Below are positions 52,574 through 61,666 of a DNA stretch of 64,000 bases, in pieces. Below the pieces are notes generated by a model. The model made no database searches. It saw only the letters and a list, made by a program, of their open reading frames with translations, and was not told the origin of the DNA. This DNA comes from Microbacterium sp. (GTDB lineage: Bacteria; Actinomycetota; Actinomycetes; Actinomycetales; Microbacteriaceae). How positions within the stretch are numbered: position 1 is the stretch's first letter; each line of letters begins with the position of its first letter. Position numbers and translations under genes: made by a program. The stretch is taken from positions 558,001 through 622,000 of the forward strand of contig JAFKIL010000001.1 in assembly GCA_017306415.1 (NCBI GenBank), read 5' to 3'.

Positions 52574-54460
52574 ATGGCGAATCTGCTCACGGTGATACAG
52601 ACCTCCCCCGACCCGGAGCAGGTCGACGCGCGCACGAAGAGTCGGCGCAGCATCGCGCAGAAGATCCGCGACCTCGGCCAGAACCGCGTCGGAGCACTCC
52701 TCCTTCTGCTCGCCACCGCGATCGCGATCGTCTGGGCCAATGCGGCGACCTCCTCCTACGAGGGCTTCTGGGAGACCCAGCTCACGCTCGGCGTCGCCGA
52801 CCTCCGACTCGAATTCACCCTCCACGCTCTCGTCAACGACGCGTTGATGGCGATCTTCTTCTTCACCGTCGGACTGGAGGTGCGGCGCGAGTTCGCGATC
52901 GGCGAGCTGACCAGCTGGTCTCGTGCGGTCATCCCCGTCGTGGCCGCGATCGCCGGGCTCGGTGTCCCGGCGCTCCTGTTCCTCCTCATCGCGGGGGGAA
53001 CAGGCCACGCCGACGCCTGGGGCATCGTGATCTCGACCGACACCGCCTTCCTGGTCGGCGCCCTCGCACTGGTCGGCCCGCGCGTCCCGGGTCGGCTCCG
53101 CATCTTCCTGCTCGCCCTCGCCGTCGTCGACGACATCGGGGCGCTCACGATCATCGCGCTCGTGTACACGAAGGACTTCACGCCCCTGCCCCTCGCGATC
53201 GCGGCCGTCGGACTCGTCGGCATCTACTTCACCCGGTACCTGCGCGGCGGCCGGGGGCCCGTGTACGCCACGCTCGCGGTCGTCGTATGGATGGCGTTCC
53301 TCGCTTCCGGTGTGCACCCCACGCTCGCGGGCGTCGCGATCGCGCTGCTGGTCCCGGTCTACCGGCCGAACCGCCGCGACGTTGAGCACGCGCTCGACCT
53401 CGCCAGGACGTTCCGGCAGTCGCCGAACACGGAGTACGCGCGGGCCGCCGCGAACAGCCTGCGGGAGTCGATCTCCATCAACGAGCGGCTCCAGTCGGCC
53501 TACGCCCCGTACGTCGCGTACGTCATCCTGCCGCTGTTCGCCCTCGCGAACGCCGGCGTCATGGTGAGTCCCGACATCCTCCGGGGCGCGTTCACCTCCC
53601 CCCTCACGTGGGGCATCGTCGTCGCCCTGGTCGTGGGCAAGTTCGTCGGGGTGTTCGGGTCGACCTCGATCATGCGGCTGCTCCGCGTGGGCGAGTTCGG
53701 ACCGGGCCTGACGGTCGATCGCATCGCCGGGGGCGCTGCGCTCTGCGGGATCGGATTCACGATCGCGCTGTTCATCGTCGACCTGTCCATCACCGACGAG
53801 ATCGCCCAGAACGAGGCGCGCGTCGGCGTGCTCGCGGCGTCCGTGCTGGCGTTCCTGATCGCGACGATCATCTTCCGGATCTCCGACGCGATGCGCCCGG
53901 ACCAGGATGCCGGGATGACGCTGGTGCGACCCGTCGATCCCGCCAGGGACCACCTGTTCGGCGACCCGAACGCCCCGCTCACGATCGTGGAGTACGGCGA
54001 CTTCCAGTGCCAGTTCTGCCTGAAGGCGTCCGGGTCGATCCAGGAGGTGCGGGACGAGCTCGGAGAGCGCCTACGGTACGTGTGGCGCCACGCGCCCCTC
54101 GTGGCGTACCACCCGAACGCGCTCGCCGCGGCCGAGGCCTCCGAGGCGGCGTCCCTGCAGGGGAAGTTCTTCGAGTTCGAGCGCGGGCTCTTCGCCGATC
54201 AGGAGAACCAGCGGCCGTCCGACATCATCCGGCTCGCCCAGGACCTCGGCCTCGACGTGGAGAGGTTCGAGAAGGACCTCACCTCCCCGGAGGTGGCGGG
54301 GCGGGTCCGCGACGACATGCTCGACGCGGAGGCGATGAACATCACGTCGGTGCCGACGCTCTTCGTCAACGGGCGACGTCACATCGGACCGTACGACGCG
54401 CGTTCGCTTCTCCGCGCGCTCGCGGAGGCGGCTCCCGATGCCCCCGCCAGGGTGGAGTGA
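52574..54460 (+). CDS. nhaA: Na+/H+ antiporter NhaA fused to DsbA-like thioredoxin domain
   Basis: 628 residues. The NhaA part (about 25-445) has eleven or twelve spans, the FFFTVGLEVRREFAIGEL motif, the ion-binding aspartate pair in LALAVVDDIGALTIIAL and GAALCGIGFTIALFIVDLS. A C-terminal DsbA/thioredoxin domain (about 455-628) has the CQFC active site (C479, C482), cis-Pro segment SVPTLFVNG and the GDPNAPLTIVEYGDF start. Such fusions occur in actinobacteria; the redox domain may sense or repair oxidised partners. ATG 52574 gives the usual polar N-terminus. Confidence 0.93.
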   Translation: MANLLTVIQTSPDPEQVDARTKSRRSIAQKIRDLGQNRVGALLLLLATAIAIVWANAATSSYEGFWETQLTLGVADLRLEFTLHALVNDALMAIFFFTVGLEVRREFAIGELTSWSRAVIPVVAAIAGLGVPALLFLLIAGGTGHADAWGIVISTDTAFLVGALALVGPRVPGRLRIFLLALAVVDDIGALTIIALVYTKDFTPLPLAIAAVGLVGIYFTRYLRGGRGPVYATLAVVVWMAFLASGVHPTLAGVAIALLVPVYRPNRRDVEHALDLARTFRQSPNTEYARAAANSLRESISINERLQSAYAPYVAYVILPLFALANAGVMVSPDILRGAFTSPLTWGIVVALVVGKFVGVFGSTSIMRLLRVGEFGPGLTVDRIAGGAALCGIGFTIALFIVDLSITDEIAQNEARVGVLAASVLAFLIATIIFRISDAMRPDQDAGMTLVRPVDPARDHLFGDPNAPLTIVEYGDFQCQFCLKASGSIQEVRDELGERLRYVWRHAPLVAYHPNALAAAEASEAASLQGKFFEFERGLFADQENQRPSDIIRLAQDLGLDVERFEKDLTSPEVAGRVRDDMLDAEAMNITSVPTLFVNGRRHIGPYDARSLLRALAEAAPDAPARVE

Positions 54461-54573
54461 CCCGGCACCGGGGGGCGGAAACTCACAGCACGCGTACAGG
54501 TTCGGGGGACCAAATCCGACCGCGCCGTCGTTCTCGTAGATAGCGCCGCAGCCAGCGACGCGAGAGGAGAATC

Positions 54574-55056
54574 GTGTCAGACGACTACCGCAAGACCCCC
54601 GAGGCGCTGAACCGCCTCACCGACACCCAGTTCCACGTGACGCAGGAGGACGGCACCGAGCCGGCCTTCCGCAACCAGTACTGGAACAACCACGAGCCGG
54701 GCATCTACGTCGACGTCGTGTCGGGCGAGCCCCTGTTCTCGTCGACGGACAAGTACGACAGCGGCACCGGATGGCCGAGCTTCACGCGGCCCATCGACGC
54801 GGCCGCCGTCACGCAGAAGACCGACCGCAAGCTCTGGATGACGCGCACCGAGGTCCGCTCGGCGGGCGCCGACAGCCACCTGGGCCACGTCTTCGACGAC
54901 GGGCCGCGGGATGCCGGAGGCCTGCGATACTGCATGAACTCGGCCGCCCTGCGGTTCGTCCCCGCGGCAGAGCTCGAGCAGCAGGGCTACGGGCAGTACC
55001 GCGTCCTGTTCGACCCCACCGCGACACCCACCACCAGCGAGGAGCACGCATCATGA
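54574..55056 (+). CDS. msrB: Peptide-methionine (R)-S-oxide reductase
   Basis: Repairs R-epimers of methionine sulfoxide. 160 residues. [22 protein letters not shown] and the catalytic [11 protein letters not shown] (C120) are the family motifs. C120 is the only cysteine, so both the zinc-binding CxxC pairs and a resolving cysteine are missing and an external thiol must regenerate the enzyme. GTG 54574 has GAGGAG upstream. Coupled to msrA by ATGA. Confidence 0.95.
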   Translation: MSDDYRKTPEALNRLTDTQFHVTQEDGTEPAFRNQYWNNHEPGIYVDVVSGEPLFSSTDKYDSGTGWPSFTRPIDAAAVTQKTDRKLWMTRTEVRSAGADSHLGHVFDDGPRDAGGLRYCMNSAALRFVPAAELEQQGYGQYRVLFDPTATPTTSEEHAS

Positions 55057-55610
55057 CCAGCGGCATCACCGACACCGGCGCCATCACCCGGACGCCCGGC
55101 ACCGAGACGGCCGTCCTCGCGGGCGGGTGCTTCTGGGGCATGGAGGACCTGATCCGCCGTCAGCCCGGCGTGCTCACCACGCGCGTCGGCTACACGGGCG
55201 GCTCGAACGACCACGCGACCTACCGGAACCACCCCGGTCACGCCGAGGCCGTCGAGATCGTCTTCGACCCGACGAAGACGACCTACCGCGACATTCTGGC
55301 GTTCTTCTTCCAGATCCACGATCCGTCGACGAAGGACCGCCAGGGCAACGACATCGGCAGCAGCTACCGCTCCGCGATCTTCCCGCTCAGCCCGGAGCAG
55401 GATTTCGTCGCCCGCGAGACGATCGCCGACGTCGACGCGTCCGGCCTCTGGCCGGGCACCGCCGTCACCACGGTAGAGCCCGCTGGACCCTTCTGGGAGG
55501 CCGAGCCCGAGCACCAGGACTACCTGATCAAGTACCCGAACGGCTACACGTGCCACTTCCCGCGAGCCGGCTGGGTGCTCCCCAAGAGGGACTCCGCGAC
55601 CGCCGTCTGA
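55053..55610 (+). CDS. msrA: Peptide-methionine (S)-S-oxide reductase
   Basis: Repairs S-epimers of methionine sulfoxide. 185 residues. The catalytic [10 protein letters not shown] (C26), [25 protein letters not shown] and [16 protein letters not shown] are diagnostic. A further cysteine in NGYTCHFP may serve as resolving residue. ATG 55053 overlaps the msrB stop, so both stereo-specific reductases are made together. A strong bidirectional hairpin follows. Confidence 0.96.
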   Translation: MTSGITDTGAITRTPGTETAVLAGGCFWGMEDLIRRQPGVLTTRVGYTGGSNDHATYRNHPGHAEAVEIVFDPTKTTYRDILAFFFQIHDPSTKDRQGNDIGSSYRSAIFPLSPEQDFVARETIADVDASGLWPGTAVTTVEPAGPFWEAEPEHQDYLIKYPNGYTCHFPRAGWVLPKRDSATAV

Positions 55611-55623
55611 GCACTCATCGCAC

Positions 55624-55659
55624 ACGGAAGCGCCCGGCTCGGATGCCGGGCGCTTCCGT
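55624..55659. terminator. Bidirectional terminator between msrA and SMP-30 gene
   Basis: A 15-bp perfect stem (ACGGAAGCGCCCGGC / GCCGGGCGCTTCCGT) with a six-base loop, sitting exactly between two convergent stops (55610 and 55671). Confidence 0.8.
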
Positions 55660-55670
55660 CTCTCGCGCGG

Positions 55671-56564
55671 CTACGCGCCGACGATCGAGACGCGGAGCGA
55701 ATACAGCGACGTCGTCGCCGTGATGTAGAGCGTGTTCCGCCGGATCCCACCGAAGGTCAGATTGGCGGCCTTCTCCGGGAGCCCGATCGAGACCAGTTCA
55801 GTGCCGTCGGGGGCGAAGCAGCTCACGCCGTCGCGCGTTCCGGCCCAGATCCGCCCCTCCCGGTCGAGGCGGATGCCGTCGAAGCCGTATCCCGATGCGA
55901 TCACGGAGGGCTCTCCGAGAACCCCGTCGACCAGTGGGACGGCGCTCAACGTGTTCTTCGCGCTGTCCACCACGTACAGGATGCGCTCGTCGAGCGAGAA
56001 CGCGAGCCCGTTCGGCTGCTCGAATGCGGCGCTCGCGGCTCGGACGTCCTGTTCGTCCGCGCGCCGGACGAAGACGAGGCTTGCACCGATCGCGCTGGGT
56101 GAACGATGACCCTCGTAATCGGTGAGGATTCCGAAGGTGGGGTCGGTGAACCACACGGAGCCGTCCCGGGACACGACGACGTCGTTCGGACTGTTCAGCC
56201 GCCGCCCCTGGTAGGCGCCCGCCACGAGGGTCTCGCTCCCGTCGTGCTCGCGTCGGACGACGGACCGCTCGCCGTGAAGGCAGGTGACGAGGCGGCCGCA
56301 ACCGTCGAAGGTCCTCCCGTTCGCGAAGCGCGCCGGCTCCTCGAAGACGTCGACGCGATCGGCGACCTCGTCGTAGCGCAGCGTGCGGTCCGACGGAATG
56401 TCACTGAAGATCAACGTCCGCGACTGGGCCGAGTAGGCCGGCCCCTCCAGCCATCGGCCGCTGTCGAAATGCACGCGCACGCGCGGGTCGTGCCCGAAGC
56501 CCGACATCCGCGCGTCCTTCACGACGACGTCGGCCGGAATGGACGCGAGCACGGGTGCGTTCAT
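55671..56564 (-). CDS. SMP-30/gluconolactonase family protein
   Basis: 297 residues, a six-bladed propeller of the SMP-30/regucalcin/lactonase family. Metal-ligand positions are visible: E in WLEGPAYS, N in RRLNSPNDVVVSRDG and D in ILYVVDSAKNT; SVWFTDPTFGI is typical of gluconolactonases. Probably hydrolyses a sugar lactone. ATG 56564 with AGAGGA upstream is preferred over GTG 56582. It stands alone, after the tRNA gene. Confidence 0.88.
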   Translation of the reverse strand: MNAPVLASIPADVVVKDARMSGFGHDPRVRVHFDSGRWLEGPAYSAQSRTLIFSDIPSDRTLRYDEVADRVDVFEEPARFANGRTFDGCGRLVTCLHGERSVVRREHDGSETLVAGAYQGRRLNSPNDVVVSRDGSVWFTDPTFGILTDYEGHRSPSAIGASLVFVRRADEQDVRAASAAFEQPNGLAFSLDERILYVVDSAKNTLSAVPLVDGVLGEPSVIASGYGFDGIRLDREGRIWAGTRDGVSCFAPDGTELVSIGLPEKAANLTFGGIRRNTLYITATTSLYSLRVSIVGA

Positions 56565-56655
56565 GGCGGGTTCCTCTCCCACGGTGATGCGCAGCAGACG
56601 CGCCGTCGCAGCCCTCAGTATGCCGTCACCCGACCCGCTGAGCAGGCCGCTTCTA

Positions 56656-56694
56656 CAGCGAGAAAGCCCGGCACATGGCCGGGCTTTCTCGCTG
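56656..56694. terminator. Terminator after tRNA-Glu
   Basis: A 17-bp perfect stem (arms 56656-56672 and 56678-56694, core GAGAAAGCCCGGC) with loop ACATG, directly after the CCA end of the tRNA on the minus strand. Confidence 0.8.
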
Positions 56695-56695
56695 T

Positions 56696-56771
56696 TGGTG
56701 ACCCCAGCGGGATTCGAACCCGCGTTACCGCCGTGAGAGGGCGGCGTACTAGGCCGCTATACGATGGGGCC
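56696..56771 (-). tRNA. tRNA-Glu (anticodon CTC)
   Basis: On the minus strand the acceptor GGCCCCA pairs with TGGGGTC (one G:U), discriminator A, then an encoded CCA. The D arm has TAGCGGCCTAGTA; the anticodon stem CCGCC/GGCGG closes the loop CTCTCAC with anticodon CTC; the T arm is GCGGGTTCGAATCCCGC. It reads GAG. A promoter lies upstream at 56789-56818 and a strong hairpin follows. Confidence 0.95.
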
Positions 56772-56788
56772 GTCAAGACAACCGTACA

Positions 56789-56818
56789 AGTATGCCATGA
56801 GCGCCGAGGCCCGGCCAA
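56789..56818 (-). promoter_or_regulatory. Predicted tRNA-Glu promoter
   Basis: -35 TTGGCC (56813-56818) and -10 CATACT (56789-56794) with 18-bp spacing on the minus strand, about 17 bp before the mature 5' end. Confidence 0.6.
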
Positions 56819-56878
56819 ATCGACCGAGGCCTTGATCACGCGCTTGCTCGAGCTCCCGCGGCGCGGTTGACTCGACTC

Positions 56879-57517
56879 ATGCGAGTGACAAAGCACGAAC
56901 ACGCGGCCCTGTTCATCGAAGACGGCGGCAAGGCGCTCATCGTCGATCCCGGCAGCTTCACGAACCCCTTCACCGCCCTGCAGGACGTCATCGCGGTCGT
57001 CATCACCCACGAGCATCCCGATCACTGGACGCCCGAGCATCTGGACCGGATCCTGAAGGGGACCGGGGGCGTTCCCATCTACGCTCCCGAAGGAGTGGCC
57101 AAGGCGGCCGCCGGGTACGACATCACCGTCGTCCGCCCAGGGGACACCGTTCGCCTCGAGCCGTTCACCCTCGAGTTCTTCGGGGGAAAGCACGAGGTCA
57201 TCCATTCCTCGATCCCGGTCGTCGACAACGTCGGCGTGCTGGTCAACGGCGAGTTCTACTACCCCGGCGACTCGTATGCGGTGCCCCGTGGCCACGCCGT
57301 AGAGCTGCTCGCCGCGCCCATCGGCGCACCGTGGCTGAAGATCGGCGACGCCATCGACTTCGTCCTGGCCGTCGCACCCCGGCGAGCCTTCGGCACCCAC
57401 GACATGACGCTGTCCGTGATCGGGCGGACCATGGGCGCCGCGCGGCTGACGTGGGCCGTGGAGCAAGGCGGCGGGGAGTACCTGCCGCTCGAGCCGGGCG
57501 AATCCGCAGACCTGTGA
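56879..57517 (+). CDS. Metallo-beta-lactamase-fold hydrolase
   Basis: 212 residues. The zinc motif HEHPDHW gives H44, H46, D48 and H49; GKHEVIHSSIP, FYYPGDSYAVP and FGTHDMTLS supply the other expected ligands. It resembles UlaG/YcbK-like MBL-fold proteins; the substrate is unknown. ATG 56879 begins MRVTKHEHAALFIEDGG; TTG 56867 would add four residues. No obvious ribosome-binding site. It is convergent with ptsH. Confidence 0.85.
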   Translation: MRVTKHEHAALFIEDGGKALIVDPGSFTNPFTALQDVIAVVITHEHPDHWTPEHLDRILKGTGGVPIYAPEGVAKAAAGYDITVVRPGDTVRLEPFTLEFFGGKHEVIHSSIPVVDNVGVLVNGEFYYPGDSYAVPRGHAVELLAAPIGAPWLKIGDAIDFVLAVAPRRAFGTHDMTLSVIGRTMGAARLTWAVEQGGGEYLPLEPGESADL

Positions 57518-57542
57518 TCGCGGGCCGCCCGTCGCGGCGCTC

Positions 57543-57812
57543 CTACTCGGCGTCGAGATCCGTCTCCAGCAGGACGACGAGTTCGTCGAGCGCGGCGTCT
57601 GCGCCGTCGGCGTCCGACTTGAGCGTGACGACGGTGCCCTTCGCGGCCCCGAGTCCCATGAGGGACAGGATGCTGCCGGCGTTGAGGTCCGGCCCGCCCT
57701 CCACGGCGATCGTGATGGGGATCTTCTTCTCCTGAACGGCCTGCACGAAGATCTTCGCCGGACGGGCGTGAAGCCCGGAGCTGCTCGCGATGGTGGCCTG
57801 ACGTTCTGCCAT
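57543..57812 (-). CDS. ptsH: Phosphocarrier protein HPr
   Basis: 89 residues. The phosphorylation site H15 is in SSGLHARPAK and the regulatory serine region is NAGSILSLMGLGA (S47). It carries phosphate from enzyme I to sugar-specific enzyme II units. ATG 57812 has GAGAGGAA upstream. It is last in the deoR-fruK-fruA-ptsH run; no enzyme I gene is in the window. Confidence 0.95.
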   Translation of the reverse strand: MAERQATIASSSGLHARPAKIFVQAVQEKKIPITIAVEGGPDLNAGSILSLMGLGAAKGTVVTLKSDADGADAALDELVVLLETDLDAE

Positions 57813-57828
57813 GGTCGTTCCTCTCGAT

Positions 57829-59886
57829 TCAGGCGGGGGCGAGTGCCGGAGCACCGTCCGCGACGGCGACCTCGGGACGCTGACGGCCGACGAATCGCTT
57901 CAGCGCGACGAGGATGAGTGCTGTCACGACCGTACCGGCTGCGAGAGCGATCAGGAACGCCCACCACGGGTCGATGGCGAACAGGACGAACACGCCGCCG
58001 TGCGGAGCGCGGGAGCCGACGCCGAAGGCCATGATCAGGGCTCCCGTGACGGCGCCGCCGACCAGGTTCGACGGAATGACGCGCAGCGGGTCGGCGGCCG
58101 CGAACGGGATGGCGCCCTCAGAGATGAACGACAGCCCCAGGAGCCAGGCCGCGGCGCCGTTCTCCCGCTCGACCGCGGTGAAGCCCTGCCGGTAGAGCAC
58201 CGTCGAGGCCAGTGCCATCGCGAGGGGCGGCACCATGCCCGCAGCCATGACGGCAGCCATGATGTGGAAGCTGGCGTCCGACTGCGCCGCCAGTCCGGCC
58301 ACGGCGAACGCGTAGGCGACCTTGTTGACCGGCCCACCGAGGTCGAAGCACATCATGAGACCGAGGATGACGCCGAGGCCGATCGCCCCGGCTCCCGTGA
58401 GTCCGTTGAGGAAGCTGGTCAGCTGGGTCATGAGCCACGCGATCGGGGCACCGAGGATGATGAGCATCAGTCCGGACGAGATCGCGGAGGCGATGAGCGG
58501 GATGATCACCACGGGCATCAGACCGCGCAGCCAGCGCGGCACGGCCGGCTTTCCGAGCAGGTAGGCGACGTAGCCGGCGATCAGGCCGCCGATGAGTCCG
58601 CCGAGGAAGCCCGCGTTCATGAACACCGCGATGGACCCCGCGATGAAGCCGGGCGCGATGCCGGGTCGGTCGGCGATGGCGAAGGCGATGTAGCCCGCCA
58701 GTGCGGGGACCAGGAACCCGAGTCCGACCGCTCCGATCTGGAACGCCACGGCGCCGAGGTAGTAGCCGAGTCCCTCGGGAGGCAGGTTCCAGATCGCGTA
58801 GTGGGTCAGCGTGAAGACGGCGTTGTTCACGCCGGAGTCGCCGTGCGCGAGCGCGATGCCGTATCCACCGAGGAACGGGAGGAAGCTGATCGCGATCAGC
58901 AGTCCGCCGCCCGCGACGAACGGGATCATGTAGCTGACGCCGGTCAGCAGGATCCGCTGGATGTTGCGTCCCGCCGAGACCTTCTGGGTCGAGGTCGGCC
59001 CCGCGGTCGATCCGCTGGAGGCGACACGAGCGGCGGCGGGGTTCCCGGCGGCAGCGACCGCCTCGGCGACGAGCTGCTTCGGCTGCTCGATCCCGCGCTT
59101 CACCCCGGATCGCACCACGGGCTTGCCGGCGAACCGGCCCTCTTCCCGCACATCGACGTCGTTGGCGAAGATGACGGCGTCCGCGGCCTCGATGACCTCC
59201 TGCGGCAGCGGCTGATATCCGCTCGACCCCTGCGGCTCCACGATGAGGTCCACGCCCGCCTCCTTGCCCGCGGCGGTCAGCGCGTCCGCGGCCATGAACG
59301 TGTGCGCGATGCCGGTGGCGCAGGAGGTGACGGCGACGATCCGGATCGGGCGTCCGTCCGTCGCCGCCGGCCCTGAGCTCGGCGCGACAGCCGCCGGCGC
59401 GGCGGCCGTCGGCGCCGGTGCGGCCGCGCCCACCTCCTCGCCGATGGCGACGCGCACGATGTGCACCACCTCTTCCGGCGTACGCGCGGCGCGGAGCCCG
59501 GCGGTGAAGTCCTCCTGCATGAGGCTGCGAGCGAGCTTCGAGAGCACGGCGAGGTGCGCCTCCGCCGCGTCGGCCGGTGCCGCGATCAGGAACACGAGAT
59601 CGGCGGGGCCGTCCGGCGCGCCGAAGTCGACGCCGGGCGACAGACGCGCGAAGGCGAGGGAGGGGACGGTGACGGCCGGGCTCTTCGCATGCGGGATCGC
59701 GATGCCACCCGGCAGGCCGGTCTCATCCTTCTCCTCCCGCTCCCAGGCGTCGGCGAAGAGCGCCTCGGCATCCGTCGCGCGGCCTTCGGCGACGACGAGC
59801 CTGGCCAGGGCACGGATGACGGCGGCCTTGTCGGCGCCGAGTGGCGCGTCGAGCGCGATGAGCGCGGGGGTGATGGTGTCGGACAC
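57829..59886 (-). CDS. fruA: Fructose-specific PTS enzyme IIABC
   Basis: 685 residues. IIA domain (1-150) with phosphorylated H66 in GGIAIPHAKS; Ala/Pro-rich linker; IIB domain (about 180-275) with C189 in AVTSCATGIAHTF; IIC membrane domain (about 305-665) beginning NIQRILLTGVSYMIPFVAGGG and including MMCFDLGGPVNK and FISEGAIPFAAADP. It imports fructose as fructose-1-phosphate. GTG 59886 has GGAGG at ideal spacing. It is followed by ptsH after 16 bp. Confidence 0.95.
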   Translation of the reverse strand: MSDTITPALIALDAPLGADKAAVIRALARLVVAEGRATDAEALFADAWEREEKDETGLPGGIAIPHAKSPAVTVPSLAFARLSPGVDFGAPDGPADLVFLIAAPADAAEAHLAVLSKLARSLMQEDFTAGLRAARTPEEVVHIVRVAIGEEVGAAAPAPTAAAPAAVAPSSGPAATDGRPIRIVAVTSCATGIAHTFMAADALTAAGKEAGVDLIVEPQGSSGYQPLPQEVIEAADAVIFANDVDVREEGRFAGKPVVRSGVKRGIEQPKQLVAEAVAAAGNPAAARVASSGSTAGPTSTQKVSAGRNIQRILLTGVSYMIPFVAGGGLLIAISFLPFLGGYGIALAHGDSGVNNAVFTLTHYAIWNLPPEGLGYYLGAVAFQIGAVGLGFLVPALAGYIAFAIADRPGIAPGFIAGSIAVFMNAGFLGGLIGGLIAGYVAYLLGKPAVPRWLRGLMPVVIIPLIASAISSGLMLIILGAPIAWLMTQLTSFLNGLTGAGAIGLGVILGLMMCFDLGGPVNKVAYAFAVAGLAAQSDASFHIMAAVMAAGMVPPLAMALASTVLYRQGFTAVERENGAAAWLLGLSFISEGAIPFAAADPLRVIPSNLVGGAVTGALIMAFGVGSRAPHGGVFVLFAIDPWWAFLIALAAGTVVTALILVALKRFVGRQRPEVAVADGAPALAPA

Positions 59887-59918
59887 GGTGACCTCCAGTG
59901 GTGTGGTCGTGAGGGGAT

Positions 59919-60869
59919 TCAGGGGATGAGCGGAGCGACGCTGATGTCGCCGAGGGGAAGGTCGCGGGGGCTCGGCGCCTGCGTCCCGGGCAGCGACGCC
60001 GCCGCCGCGCCGTGGCGGATCGCCGACGCGAGGCACGCCTCGGGCCCGGCGCCCGACGACTCGGCGAGAAGGTACCCGGCGAGCGAGCTGTCTCCCGCGC
60101 CGACGGTGCTGCGCACGCGGATGGGCGGCGGCACGGCCACCCATGCGCGGTCCGCGGAGACGAGGACGGCGCCGCGGCCCCCCAGGGTCACGAGCGCGGT
60201 CGCGACCTGGGCGGGAACCAACCGGCGGGCGGCAGCGAGGGCCTCTCGTGCGAGGTCGTCCCCGTCGCCGAGCGCCGTGCCCGCGAGCTCCGCGAGCTCG
60301 TCGTCGTTCGGCTTGATGAGATCGGGGTGTCCCTCGGCGACGACGTGGGCGAGGGCGGGGCCCGACGCGTCGACCGCGATGCGGGGGGCGCCGGACCCCC
60401 ACCGCGTCCGCACGGCGCGGATGATCATGACGTAGAAGTCCGGACCGACCCCGGGAGGGAGGGATCCGGCGAGGACCAGCCAGCGCGCTCCGTCGACGGC
60501 CGCGACCACCTCGTCGACGAGGGCGGCCGCCTCGTCGTCTGACAGCACCGGACCGCGCAGGTTGAGCTTCGTCGTGATCCCGGCGGGGTCGGTGATGGCG
60601 ATGTTGGTGCGGCAATGGCCCGCGATGCCGATCGTGCGCAACGGCACGCGCGACGGGGAGAGGGCGGAGCGCAGCGGATCGTCTTCGGCGAGCGGCAGCA
60701 CCGCGAGCGTGGGCGCGTCGGCGGCGACGAGCACCCGCGCGACATTGAGGCCCTTGCCTCCGGCGTCCTCCCGTTCGGATGCCGCGGCCTGGACCTCACC
60801 GGGGTGCAGAGGCGCCTCGAGGAGGATCGTCCGGTCGAGGGCCGGATTCGCGGTGACGGTGACGATCAT
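59919..60869 (-). CDS. fruK: 1-phosphofructokinase (PfkB family)
   Basis: Phosphorylates fructose-1-phosphate to the 1,6-bisphosphate. 316 residues. MIVTVTANPALDRTI, the GGKGLNVARVL glycine motif and the catalytic GAGDSSLAGYLL are PfkB hallmarks for 1-phosphofructokinase. ATG 60869 overlaps the deoR stop (ATGA). Together with fruA it forms the complete fructose uptake route. Confidence 0.94.
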   Translation of the reverse strand: MIVTVTANPALDRTILLEAPLHPGEVQAAASEREDAGGKGLNVARVLVAADAPTLAVLPLAEDDPLRSALSPSRVPLRTIGIAGHCRTNIAITDPAGITTKLNLRGPVLSDDEAAALVDEVVAAVDGARWLVLAGSLPPGVGPDFYVMIIRAVRTRWGSGAPRIAVDASGPALAHVVAEGHPDLIKPNDDELAELAGTALGDGDDLAREALAAARRLVPAQVATALVTLGGRGAVLVSADRAWVAVPPPIRVRSTVGAGDSSLAGYLLAESSGAGPEACLASAIRHGAAAASLPGTQAPSPRDLPLGDISVAPLIP

Positions 60870-61651
60870 GCGAGGCGCACCTCCACGCCGGCCTCCTGCA
60901 GGCCGGCGGCGAGGTCCGGCTCGGGAGCGGCATCCGTCACGAGGACATCGATCGAGGAGAGGGAGGCGAAGGTCACGAGCGACTCCACCCCGAACTTGCC
61001 TGCATCGGCGACGACGATGACCCGTCGGGCCGCGTCGACGATGGCGCGCTTCACCGCGGCCTCTTCCGGATCCGGCGTGCTCAACCCGAAGCCTGCAGAC
61101 AGGCCGTTCGTTCCGATGAACGCGACATCGGGTCGCAGCGACTCGATCGCCCGCACGGCGCCCGCTCCGACGGCGGCGGCGGTCACCCCGCGCACGCGCC
61201 CGCCGATCACGGTCAGGGCGACGGTCTCGGCTGCGGCGAGTGCCGGGGCGACGGTGAGCGAGTGGGTCACGACATCGGCCCGACCGCGCGCCGCGGCCAG
61301 GTAGGCGGGAAGCTGATCCGCCACGGCGGCGGTGGTCGTGCCGGCGTCGAGGAAGACGGAGCCGCGGAATGCCGGGCCGATGAGGTCGAGCGCGGCCGAG
61401 GCGATCGCGACCTTGGCGCGCGTGCGGCGGTGGGCGCGCTCGAGCACGGTGGGTTCCGCTGTGCTGTGCCGGTCCCCCGGCACGGCGCCGCCGTGGACGC
61501 GTCGGAGGGCGCCGACCCGCTCCAGTGCGTCGAGATCCCGACGGATGGTCTCGGTGGTGACCTCGAAGCGGGCTGCCAGCTCGTGCACGCCGACGCGGCC
61601 CTCTTCCGCGAGCAGCCGCTCGATCAGTTCCTGACGCTCCGTCGCATACAC
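60866..61651 (-). CDS. DeoR-family regulator of the fructose operon
   Basis: 261 residues. N-terminal helix-turn-helix with RVGVHELAARFEVTTETIRRDLDALE; C-terminal sugar-phosphate sensor domain with FLDAGTTTAAVADQL and VAFIGTNGLSAGFGLSTPDPEEAAVKRAI. It is FruR-like by position. GTG 61651 has GGGGGA upstream. Repeated ATTCCCACA sites before it suggest autoregulation, with fructose-1-phosphate as the likely inducer (inference from family and context). Confidence 0.92.
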   Translation of the reverse strand: MYATERQELIERLLAEEGRVGVHELAARFEVTTETIRRDLDALERVGALRRVHGGAVPGDRHSTAEPTVLERAHRRTRAKVAIASAALDLIGPAFRGSVFLDAGTTTAAVADQLPAYLAAARGRADVVTHSLTVAPALAAAETVALTVIGGRVRGVTAAAVGAGAVRAIESLRPDVAFIGTNGLSAGFGLSTPDPEEAAVKRAIVDAARRVIVVADAGKFGVESLVTFASLSSIDVLVTDAAPEPDLAAGLQEAGVEVRLA

Positions 61652-61666
61652 GAGATCCCCCTTCGG

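Noticed and set aside
57913-59500. Possible new gene in plus-strand frames over the PTS IIC region
   Set aside because: The frames are low-complexity and antisense to an intact, well-conserved IIABC coding sequence.
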